Shown here piece after piece: positions 6,302 to 11,959 of a stretch of 13,552 nt of DNA; the stretch's first letter is position 1; the number at the start of each line of letters is the position of its first letter. This DNA comes from JADLHS01 sp964539515 (lineage in GTDB: Bacteria > Verrucomicrobiota > Verrucomicrobiia > Limisphaerales > JADLHS01). The translations under genes and the position numbers were made by a program. The DNA is taken from positions 1-13,552 of the forward strand of contig CAZIJO010000167.1 of assembly GCA_964539515.1 (NCBI GenBank). Reading direction: 5' to 3'. Below the pieces are notes generated by a model. The model made no database searches. It was not told the origin of the DNA and was given only the letters and a program-made list of their open reading frames with translations.

Positions 6302-7888
6302 TCACCTTTGGTCGCCGAGGCCGCCCAGCGCCCATCGGATTGCGTTCGCGAGCAGCACCTGAAATTTCTCCTGTTTGAAATCGTCGGGATGGCCGAGGCT
6401 CGTGTAGAAAACCCGTCCGCGATCTGGCAGATCCCGAATCCATGCGACTGGCTCCGTGGGTTGGGATTCGGACCAGCGACCCATCAGGAGCACGGTGGCA
6501 TCGGGGGCCAGCGGGGCGACGCGGTAAATCCACGCGCTGCTGTGAAAGCGCAGATCCTCGAGTCCGCGGAGCACGGGGTGACCTGCCTGGGCCGCCACGG
6601 ACCAAACGTCGCTGCCGGTCTTGCGCGCCGCGGAATCGTAAAAGTTGTAATGGCAACCAAGAATTTCCTGGTCGAAGTTCTGCCAGACCACCAGGCCATC
6701 GCCCTTGCGCCGCAGGTCGCCGCTTTCGGCAAAGGCCGCGACGCCGACCCGGATGGTAACCAGCGGTTTGCCCGACCGAATGAAGCGCTCCAGGTGGTCC
6801 ATCTGCGGGACGGGCAGGAAACGACGGCGCATGCTCAAGACCAGCAGGTCCGCGTCGTAGAGCGCCGAAAGTCCGGGAATGTCATTTCGGTCCCCGGGGT
6901 TGGCGGTCAGGAAAGTGCAGCGATAGCGAGCCTCGAGCTGTTGCCGGGCGAATGCGGGCAGGGTTTCGCCGGTCTGATATTCCTCGTCGCCCAGCACAAA
7001 TACGATTGAGGGACGTTGATCATTTCCTGCTGGCAACAAACCGGCCCGGGTCAGGAGCTGGCGGCTTTCGAGCGACGGAGCCACGTGCTGCTCCAAAAAC
7101 TGCTGGACCAGCGCCGAACCCTTTGCCGGGGTGAAATTGGCGTCGGGCGATTTGGTCGCGGGGTTGAATCCGTTGGCCATGATGGACTCGACCTGGTCAC
7201 TGACGAACAGTGTCCGGAACCCGTACCGCCGCATGCGAATCATGCCCATGTCGCGGTAACAGACGCACATGTTGCTCGCGACGCCCAGGTAGATCAACGT
7301 GTCAATGCCGCGTTCGGCGCAAAGGTTGAGCAGCTCGCGCGCATTGTTGGTATCGGCGATCAGATCGTGAGCCGCGATCACCAGTCCCGCCTGCTGGCGG
7401 GTCCAGACGCGTTTGTGTTCCTTGCAAGGCTGCTCCGGCCCGCATTCACAATAATCGCCCTGCGGCACTTGCGGCGGGTCGAAGGCAAGCGCAGCCGGCG
7501 CAGGATGGGCTGGAATCGCCCACATGGCCTGACGCTCTGGATAATCGCGGTAAAAGTCTGCGACATCCGATGGCGCCCAAACGATTTGGAGTCCCAGCTT
7601 GCGCGCGGCGGCAATCGTCTGATTCATGCGCGGTACCAGATTGGCGACGCGGGCGGTGTAGGTCTTGCACCAGTGCTGATCCCACATGTCGATCACGACG
7701 ACGGCGGTTTTGGCCGGATTGATCTGCTCCCTGGCGAACATGACGGCCGTGCCGCCGTTGCCTCCTGTTGCCTGGCGTCGCCGTACCTCCAGGGTGAAGT
7801 CGGCCGCAGATTCCGCGGCCCGGAGGCCGGAATGGCAGAGCATTGCGAACCCGAGCAAGTGAAACCAACTTGGGCGGAAAATCTTCAT
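6302..7888 (-). CDS. Exported isochorismatase-like hydrolase fused to a ThuA-like domain
   Basis: The protein has 528 residues in three parts. Residues 1-24 are a signal peptide (hydrophobic FHLLGFAMLCHSG, then LRAAESA). Residues about 60-270 are an isochorismatase-fold cysteine hydrolase: VVVIDMWDQHWC with catalytic Asp67, and LGVASNMCV with nucleophile Cys208 after the usual Val-Ala pair; the catalytic Lys is not assigned with confidence. Residues about 293-525 are ThuA-like (glutamine-amidotransferase fold): SIVFVLGDEEYQT, DADLLVLSMRRRFLP, LERFIRSGKPLVTIR, and the closing GRVFYTSLGHPDDF...ANAIRWALGG typical of ThuA. ThuA acts with the Gfo/Idh protein ThuB in trehalose use in Sinorhizobium, and a Gfo/Idh gene is in this run too. 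Start: ATG at 7888, just before the signal peptide, overlapping the upstream stop by ATGA. Export is predicted, substrate unknown. Confidence 0.93.
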   Translation of the reverse strand: MKIFRPSWFHLLGFAMLCHSGLRAAESAADFTLEVRRRQATGGNGGTAVMFAREQINPAKTAVVVIDMWDQHWCKTYTARVANLVPRMNQTIAAARKLGLQIVWAPSDVADFYRDYPERQAMWAIPAHPAPAALAFDPPQVPQGDYCECGPEQPCKEHKRVWTRQQAGLVIAAHDLIADTNNARELLNLCAERGIDTLIYLGVASNMCVCYRDMGMIRMRRYGFRTLFVSDQVESIMANGFNPATKSPDANFTPAKGSALVQQFLEQHVAPSLESRQLLTRAGLLPAGNDQRPSIVFVLGDEEYQTGETLPAFARQQLEARYRCTFLTANPGDRNDIPGLSALYDADLLVLSMRRRFLPVPQMDHLERFIRSGKPLVTIRVGVAAFAESGDLRRKGDGLVVWQNFDQEILGCHYNFYDSAARKTGSDVWSVAAQAGHPVLRGLEDLRFHSSAWIYRVAPLAPDATVLLMGRWSESQPTEPVAWIRDLPDRGRVFYTSLGHPDDFKQEKFQVLLANAIRWALGGLGDQR

Positions 7889-8769
7889 GGCCTTTGATAA
7901 TCCGGTGGCATGCATCCCTGCATCCAGCGTTGCAACACCGGTCGGCTGGCCTGGGCTTGCGCGAGCGTGTCGCACTCGACGGACCATACGCCGTCATAGC
8001 CCGCCTCCGCCAGCGCATTCATCACCCCCCGAACATCCACCACACCATCCCCGACCGTTACGCCGACCCGCGTCCCGGTCACTTTGCCCCGCTCGGGGAG
8101 TTGCGATGCGGGGATGTCTTTGACATGCACATGCACCACGCGGTCCGCCACCCGGCGCACGTAAGCCACGGGATCATTGCCGGCGAGAAACGAATTGCCC
8201 GTGTCGAAATTCACTCCCAGTTCGTCCCGGCCGAAACGCGCGAGGAGTTTCACCAGATAATCCACACGGGCGGTCAGCGCATTGTGCAGTTCAATGGCAA
8301 ATCGCACGCCACGCTTTTGCGCATGACGAATCACCGCCTCCAGGCTGACGCAGAGAATATCGAAGCCCTGGTCGAGTTGCATCCAGTCGAGAGGCAGCGG
8401 GCCTTCGTCCGACAGGACCAGGGGGCAATCGAGTTCGGCGGCCAGGTCCAGGGCGCGCCGCAGCTGGGGGACGCCGATTTGCGGCAGCAGCAGGCTCGAA
8501 TGGGCATCAAATGCGGAGAAATGCAATCCCAGCTCCCGGCGCAGACGGTCAAGTCCGACCACATCGAGGTCATCGGGATTGAGATGATGATACGGTGAGG
8601 TGGTTCGGATCGCGAGATGACTGTTGAGATTCAGCCCAACCTCGGAATAAACGTACGGCTCGACAAATCGATAACCGGCCTCCGCCGCGGCCCGGAGCGC
8701 GGCGTCCAACGGCAGCGGCCCGGAGCGCGCAAATTCCAGGTTAAGCCCAATCTTGGCCGGCCCTTGCAT
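7885..8769 (-). CDS. Sugar phosphate isomerase/epimerase (xylose isomerase-like TIM barrel)
   Basis: This is a 294-residue single-domain TIM barrel of the AP endonuclease 2 / xylose isomerase-like family, whose members isomerise or epimerise sugars, keto-sugars and inosose using a divalent metal. The four expected metal ligands are visible at strand ends: Glu160 (RFAIELHN), Asp189 (GVNFDTGN), His215 (VVHVHVKD) and Glu265 (VWSVECD). The N-terminal strand KIGLNLEFA and the FVEPYVYS segment are typical. There is no signal peptide, so it is cytoplasmic. Start: ATG at 8769, six nt after a -10-like TAGGAT, implying a leaderless or nearly leaderless mRNA. It heads the five-gene run and overlaps the next gene by 4 nt (ATGA). 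Exact substrate unknown; hydroxypyruvate isomerase-like or inosose-type activity would both fit. Confidence 0.93.
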   Translation of the reverse strand: MQGPAKIGLNLEFARSGPLPLDAALRAAAEAGYRFVEPYVYSEVGLNLNSHLAIRTTSPYHHLNPDDLDVVGLDRLRRELGLHFSAFDAHSSLLLPQIGVPQLRRALDLAAELDCPLVLSDEGPLPLDWMQLDQGFDILCVSLEAVIRHAQKRGVRFAIELHNALTARVDYLVKLLARFGRDELGVNFDTGNSFLAGNDPVAYVRRVADRVVHVHVKDIPASQLPERGKVTGTRVGVTVGDGVVDVRGVMNALAEAGYDGVWSVECDTLAQAQASRPVLQRWMQGCMPPDYQRP

Positions 8770-8775
8770 GGCCTG

Positions 8776-8804
8776 ATCCTATCAGCCTTGTCCTTGCGCG
8801 TAAA
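8776..8804 (-). promoter_or_regulatory. Predicted promoter of the five-gene sugar operon
   Basis: On the minus strand TTTACG (8799-8804) and TAGGAT (8776-8781) are exactly 17 nt apart, each matching 4 of 6 consensus positions. The -35 part lies inside the 15-mer CGGAGGTTTACGCGC (8796-8810), repeated exactly upstream of the Rieske-flavoprotein operon at 13106-13120 with the same 17-nt spacing. The repetition is stronger evidence than the hexamers. The -10 ends 6 nt before the ATG. Confidence 0.55.
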
Positions 8805-8887
8805 CCTCCGGCCATGGATGACGGGGACTCAGGTTGCGGAACGCAGGATCGGGTCTCGTACGCAACCGCAGTGGATAAGGCCGTTGA

Positions 8888-8944
8888 CCGGTTTGAACCG
8901 GCGACACAACTCCTGAATCAGGGTATGATTTGGTTGTGCCCTGA
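8888..8944. other. Structured segment with competing stems in the divergent intergenic region
   Basis: The 298-nt gap 8770-9067 separates divergent genes. Within it are CCGGTT-tg-AACCGG (8888-8901), CCTGA-a-TCAGG (8912-8922), CACAAC (8905-8910) pairing with GTTGTG (8933-8938), and TCAGGG (8918-8923) pairing with CCCTGA (8939-8944). The last pairing excludes the second hairpin, so two alternative folds are possible. It lies upstream of the predicted promoters on both strands, so it may act as DNA (a binding site) rather than RNA. Confidence 0.25.
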
Positions 8945-8987
8945 CTCCAAATAGCGCATGTATCAACCAGACCTGTACGCAGATTGG

Positions 8988-9016
8988 TTGACGCGAAAGT
9001 TTGCCCAACCTGTCCT
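8988..9016 (+). promoter_or_regulatory. Possible promoter of the SRPBCC gene
   Basis: TTGACG (8988-8993, 5 of 6 consensus) and TGTCCT (9011-9016, 3 of 6) are 17 nt apart. The -35 sits in GGTTGACGCGA, close to the GGTTTACGCGC found at two other predicted promoters in this window. The leader would be roughly 45 nt. Confidence 0.38.
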
Positions 9017-9067
9017 GCGGCGCCGACTCCGTTCGTCATTAAACTGAAAGACAACCACAATCGAATC

Positions 9068-9529
9068 ATGACCATCAACAATACCAACACCGTTCGCCTG
9101 CATCGCGTGCTCCGCGCCAAGCCGGAGCGGATTTACCGCGCGTTCCTCGATGCCGACGCCATGGCCAAGTGGCTGCCGCCCCATGGTTTCACCGGCAAAG
9201 TCCACCATCTCGACGCCAAGGTCGGCGGCACGTTCAAGATGTCCTTCACCAATTTCAACACCGGCAAGAGCCATTCATTCGGGGGAACGTATCTCGAGCT
9301 GAAACCCCACGAACTCCTCCGCTACACGGACAAGTTCGACGATCCCAACCTGCCCGGCGAAATGATCACCACTGTGGCCCTGAAACAGGTGACCTGCGGG
9401 ACGGAAGTGAACATCACGCAGGAAGGCATTCCCGCGATGATCCCGGTCGAATTCTGCTACCTGGGCTGGCAGGAATCGCTGACGCTGCTGAACCAACTCG
9501 TCGAGCCAGAAATTCCGGATCAGCCGTAG
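9068..9529 (+). CDS. SRPBCC family protein, AHSA1/CalC-like
   Basis: This 153-residue cytoplasmic protein has the START-like helix-grip fold with a hydrophobic ligand pocket. Family marks: VRLHRVLRAKPERIYRAFLD (9-28), the WLPPHGFTGKVHHLDAKVGG segment (35-54), a central beta sheet with the GGTYLELKPHELLRYTDKF stretch (72-90), and the closing WQESLTLLNQLVEP helix (134-147). Members are variously linked to stress response, ligand binding or polyketide chemistry; none of this can be decided here. Start: ATG at 9068 puts the first beta strand at the normal distance; an upstream TTG would add 28 unlike residues. It runs divergently from the sugar operon and converges on the DUF1697 gene with a 42-nt gap. 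Confidence 0.93.
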   Translation: MTINNTNTVRLHRVLRAKPERIYRAFLDADAMAKWLPPHGFTGKVHHLDAKVGGTFKMSFTNFNTGKSHSFGGTYLELKPHELLRYTDKFDDPNLPGEMITTVALKQVTCGTEVNITQEGIPAMIPVEFCYLGWQESLTLLNQLVEPEIPDQP

Positions 9530-9571
9530 AATTCCTCGCACCGCGGCGTGGGCGGACCGGCGATCGAACGC

Positions 9572-10114
9572 TCACGCCGCCGCATGAGCGAGTTCCGCCA
9601 GCCTGAGGACCGTGTTCCAGTTTCGCGCGGTGTAGCTCACGCCGATCCACTGGTCGAATTTTTCCCGCATCATGCTGGACCCGAATCCGTGCGGCGTGTG
9701 CAGATAGGCGACGCCGTTAATGACCTCGAGCGCCTCACCATTCACCGCGAAGCCGCGGATGCGCTGAAGGTTCTCCGCTTTCGGCGCGCTCCCGAGCAGG
9801 ACGGCGTGGACCGTGGTTGGCGCATTCGTCGCGGCTTTGGGGAAAGGGCTGCGTGCGATGACGTCGTCCCATTCGGCCCGCGTTCGGGCGAAAATCGCCT
9901 TATCGAAATCGAAGTGCTTGCGGCAAAGCTCCGCGATGGTGGCGATGACCTGCCTCCGGCTCAACGGGCTGCGGACGACGGCGTTGCCGCTGTTAATATA
10001 AGTGGCCACGTTTTCAAAACCCGCCTTTGCGAGTTGCTCGCGGAGCGGCTTCGTCGGCAGTTGCGTTTTCCCGCCAACGCCACGAAAGAGGATGAGATAG
10101 ACCGTCGGCTTCAT
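9572..10114 (-). CDS. DUF1697 family protein
   Basis: This is a 180-residue protein of a widespread bacterial family of unknown function, probably cytoplasmic. Diagnostic segments: the opening TVYLILFRGVGGKTQLPTK (4-22), LREQLAKAGFENVATYINSGN (24-44) and the C-terminal MMREKFDQWIGVSYTARNWNTV, in which the T-R-N-W-N-T core is the strongest signature. No catalytic motif is known to me. Its ATG overlaps the stop of the cupin gene by 4 nt (ATGA), so translation is probably coupled to that gene. The 3' end carries one arm of an 8-bp inverted repeat (9543-9550 with 9573-9580) in the convergent gap to the SRPBCC gene; without a T-run it is only a weak terminator candidate. Confidence 0.93.
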   Translation of the reverse strand: MKPTVYLILFRGVGGKTQLPTKPLREQLAKAGFENVATYINSGNAVVRSPLSRRQVIATIAELCRKHFDFDKAIFARTRAEWDDVIARSPFPKAATNAPTTVHAVLLGSAPKAENLQRIRGFAVNGEALEVINGVAYLHTPHGFGSSMMREKFDQWIGVSYTARNWNTVLRLAELAHAAA

Positions 10115-10617
10115 GGGCCTTTGGTTGTCGATGGCGGCTTATTGGCCGGCGAAGACTCGTCGCTGGGCGGCCATTGAACGCCGGCGAGTTCCTTGGGCAA
10201 TTGCTTTGGGTCAACCGGGTAAATGAGCGACAGGTCAGGTGTGACTTTCGCCGTGGGTAGAAGCTCCAATTCCTCCGGCGCACCGACAATGAGCCAGAGC
10301 ACCTCGGCGTCGGTGTCGTTGAACACCTGCCGCAACTGGTCCGGGCCGACCAGCACGCCGCCGTATCGGGGGACGGTCAAAGTTTCGTCACCCACGCGCA
10401 GGCGGCCGGTGCCTTCGAGCACGAAATAAAACTCCTCTTGGCGGATATGCTTGTGCAACGTGCCGGCGCTTTTGGCCGGATACCGCCAAAGCCGTGCGCT
10501 CAGATTCTCGCTCCCGGTGCGCTCCAGAAAGTCCGCGTTCGGGATTTGCATCATGCGGGACGTTTGCCAGGCGAGGTCTTTCGGCTGGATCAGTTGGTAA
10601 CCTCGGAACGATTTCAT
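10111..10617 (-). CDS. Single-domain cupin protein
   Basis: The protein has 168 residues with one cupin barrel (about 35-115). Motif 1 is intact: HKHIRQEEFYFVLEGTG, giving His55, His57 and Glu62. In motif 2 (VGPDQLRQVFN, 90-100) the usual third metal-binding His position is Arg96, so the metal site may be incomplete. The C-terminal tail from about 150 is Ser/Pro/Lys-rich and probably disordered. Function could be enzymatic or ligand binding; cupins are too diverse to say. Start: ATG at 10617 (MKSFRGYQLIQ); the frame stays open further upstream, but that sequence lies in the decayed DUF4256 region and is not cupin-like. No Shine-Dalgarno. It heads a two-gene unit with the DUF1697 gene. Confidence 0.92.
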   Translation of the reverse strand: MKSFRGYQLIQPKDLAWQTSRMMQIPNADFLERTGSENLSARLWRYPAKSAGTLHKHIRQEEFYFVLEGTGRLRVGDETLTVPRYGGVLVGPDQLRQVFNDTDAEVLWLIVGAPEELELLPTAKVTPDLSLIYPVDPKQLPKELAGVQWPPSDESSPANKPPSTTKGP

Positions 10618-10629
10618 AAACCAAAGGTA

Positions 10630-10688
10630 GACACGAATTACACCCATTGACACGAATTCAATTCGCGAAAATTGGTGGAATTGGTGTC
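10630..10688. repeat. AT-rich island with short direct and inverted repeats
   Basis: GACACGAATT occurs at 10630-10639 and 10649-10658. CGAATT-c-AATTCG (10653-10665) is a perfect dyad, and AATTGGTGTC near 10679-10688 is a one-mismatch inverted copy of GACACGAATT. By hand count the surrounding 10618-10690 is about 41% GC, well below its neighbours. It sits between the cupin start and the position where the decayed DUF4256 gene would have ended. It looks like a degenerate interspersed repeat, though no transposase accompanies it. Confidence 0.3.
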
Positions 10689-11041
10689 CAGACCTTAAGC
10701 GAGCCGCGGAATCCTCTGACAGCTTGGTAAAACGGTGCGCCGTTGCCCGCGAAGAAGATGTGGCCGCAACTGCGGTCACCCCGGAGCGCGCCGCCCTTTT
10801 GGCGAAAGTCCGCCGGCGTCTTCCACCAGTTCGAGCGTTTCGCATCGAACTCACCCCGCTATCGCAAGGCAAGGTGCTCCTCCTTCGGCAATCGCGCGAT
10901 GTCCATTGCTGCGGCCTATCTCCAACCGCGCCGCCACCTTGGTCCACACCAATCCTGGGGTGAGCTTCTCGTGCATTCCAAGCCAGGCTTGCAACGCGGC
11001 CCGCCACTCGTCGTGCTGCTTCAGGGACAACTGTCTTTCAT
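10688..11041 (-). pseudogene. Decayed DUF4256 gene
   Basis: Minus-strand translation gives two DUF4256 pieces in different frames. The N-terminal piece reads LKQHDEWRAALQAWLGMHEKL then GLVWTKVAARLE. The C-terminal piece reads GEFDAKRSNWWKTPADFR...GFRGSLKV. In my hand alignment the last 55 residues match the intact gene at 13131-13552 at 37 positions. Damage: the middle of the protein, including the TGGEPDVVG core, is missing (about 200 nt against the family's usual length); the two pieces are out of frame; there is an in-frame TAG at 10859-10861; the ancestral stop position (10688-10690) reads TGG; and the ATG at 11041 meets a stop after six codons unless a 1-nt shift is allowed. No product is expected. 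Confidence 0.88.
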
Positions 11042-11070
11042 CCCTGGTGCGGCTTGTCGTGGATTCCCGA

Positions 11071-11550
11071 TCACAACCATCGCCGCACCCTGGTCTGGTA
11101 GGTGGCGAAAGTCTGGCCAAACCGGGCGGCCAGCGCCTTTTCCTCGGGTTCGATTTGGAAGCGATTCATGTAGCAAACGAATGCCGGCAGCAGCAGGAAC
11201 GCAACAAGGTTCGACAGGAAGATGGCCCAGCCCAGCAACCCCACGAGAAAACCCAGATACATGGGATTGCGTGTCCGCCGGTAGATTCCCCCATCGACGA
11301 GGACCGATGCCGACCCCGGCTTCATCGGGTTGACCGTTGTCTTTGCCCGCCGGAACGATGCGACCCCCAGTCCGGCAATGATGACGCCGGTTAGCATTAA
11401 TGTCGCCGCGCCCCAACGCCGGCCGGGAATCACCAACGCGGTGGCAGACGTTGCGGCTGAAGCCAGCCACATGAGTGCACCCGTGAAGGCCACGAGCAGA
11501 GCCGGCGGAATCTTCAGTTCAAGAACATGTTTTTGGTCGCGCCGGTTCAT
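11071..11550 (-). CDS. Isoprenylcysteine carboxyl methyltransferase (ICMT/PEMT-like) membrane protein
   Basis: This 159-residue integral membrane protein has predicted transmembrane segments near residues 14-33, 46-66 and 97-127 (probably a helical hairpin). The C-terminal SAM-binding region has the family hallmarks GGIYRRTRNPMYLGF (87-101) and EPEEKALAARFGQTFATYQTRVRRW (134-158), where the Glu pair and the R-x-N-P-M-Y motif are conserved in ICMT-fold methyltransferases. In bacteria, where prenylated CaaX proteins are generally absent, substrates are mostly unknown and may be lipids, quinones or small molecules. It starts 4 nt after the upstream gene's stop, so it is the third gene of the Rieske-flavoprotein operon. 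The frame is intact and ends 29 nt before the decayed DUF4256 gene. Confidence 0.9.
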   Translation of the reverse strand: MNRRDQKHVLELKIPPALLVAFTGALMWLASAATSATALVIPGRRWGAATLMLTGVIIAGLGVASFRRAKTTVNPMKPGSASVLVDGGIYRRTRNPMYLGFLVGLLGWAIFLSNLVAFLLLPAFVCYMNRFQIEPEEKALAARFGQTFATYQTRVRRWL

Positions 11551-11554
11551 GAAA

Positions 11555-11956
11555 CTAAGGCCGCGCCAGGCCTTTTGAACGCCGCAGTCGCCACGCCAGA
11601 TAGCCCGCCGCGGTGACGTCGTAAGCCAGGCACCACTCGGGCCACCACGCCGGCACGCCGGGATTGGATATCAAATGACGGTGAACGAAATCGAAGACAC
11701 CATGCGCAAACAATGCCCCGACCACCCACCAGAGGTTGAGTTTGAAGCCCACAACCGCGACGAACACGAACCCGGCGATGAAGACGCACTCCAGCGACAG
11801 CGCGTGCCGCGATTCCCCGATCAAAGCAAACAACGCGTAATAGCCGGCGATGACGATCATGACGACCGGATAGAAGGCGCGCTGCCGATCAAAGCCGACC
11901 GCGGTGGCAAAAATGCCAATTGCCAAAGCCATGATGACCCCGATCAAATATTCCAT
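11555..11956 (-). CDS. Small integral membrane protein, possibly DUF6010-like
   Basis: This 133-residue hydrophobic protein has about four predicted transmembrane segments: residues 3-21 (LIGVIMALAIGIFATAVG), 29-46 (YPVVMIVIAGYYALFALI), 54-71 and 76-90. Conserved-looking polar positions lie between and after them: HGVFDFVHRHL (85-95), a His-rich motif, and NPGVPAWWPEWCLAYDV (98-114). The HG-x-DF-xH arrangement suggests a metal or cofactor site, but this is a guess. I link it to DUF6010 from memory of the AFYPVV/AYDV pattern and am not certain. It starts 3 nt after the Rieske-flavoprotein stop and ends 4 nt before the methyltransferase start, so the three are surely cotranscribed. Confidence 0.85.
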   Translation of the reverse strand: MEYLIGVIMALAIGIFATAVGFDRQRAFYPVVMIVIAGYYALFALIGESRHALSLECVFIAGFVFVAVVGFKLNLWWVVGALFAHGVFDFVHRHLISNPGVPAWWPEWCLAYDVTAAGYLAWRLRRSKGLARP

Positions 11957-11959
11957 GCT

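Noticed and set aside
5903..7897. Long plus-strand open frames opposite the HEAT and isochorismatase-ThuA genes
   Set aside because: The minus-strand products have clear domains and catalytic residues; the plus-strand frames have none.
8875..8925. tRNA-like 3' half on the minus strand (GGTTCAAACC near a CCTGA stem)
   Set aside because: The T-stem does not pair with a 7-nt loop, the anticodon stem would leave a 1-nt loop, and no matching acceptor stem or D arm is present.
8814..8954. 46-aa plus-strand frame (ATG to TAG) in the divergent intergenic region
   Set aside because: Plausible composition but no ribosome binding site, no recognised family, and it overlaps the structured segment and lies next to a predicted minus-strand promoter; chance cannot be excluded.
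9543..9580. 8-bp inverted repeat in the convergent SRPBCC/DUF1697 gap as a bidirectional terminator
   Set aside because: The loop is 22 nt and no T-run follows on either strand.
10111..11007. Cupin extended upstream to 298 codons
   Set aside because: The added 130 residues come from the decayed DUF4256 DNA read in another frame and are Arg/Ser-rich and not cupin-like; ATG at 10617 fits the family.
10851..11120. 89-codon minus-strand frame as a functional gene
   Set aside because: Its middle matches the DUF4256 N-terminus, but it then runs out of frame relative to the C-terminal half; it is part of the pseudogene.
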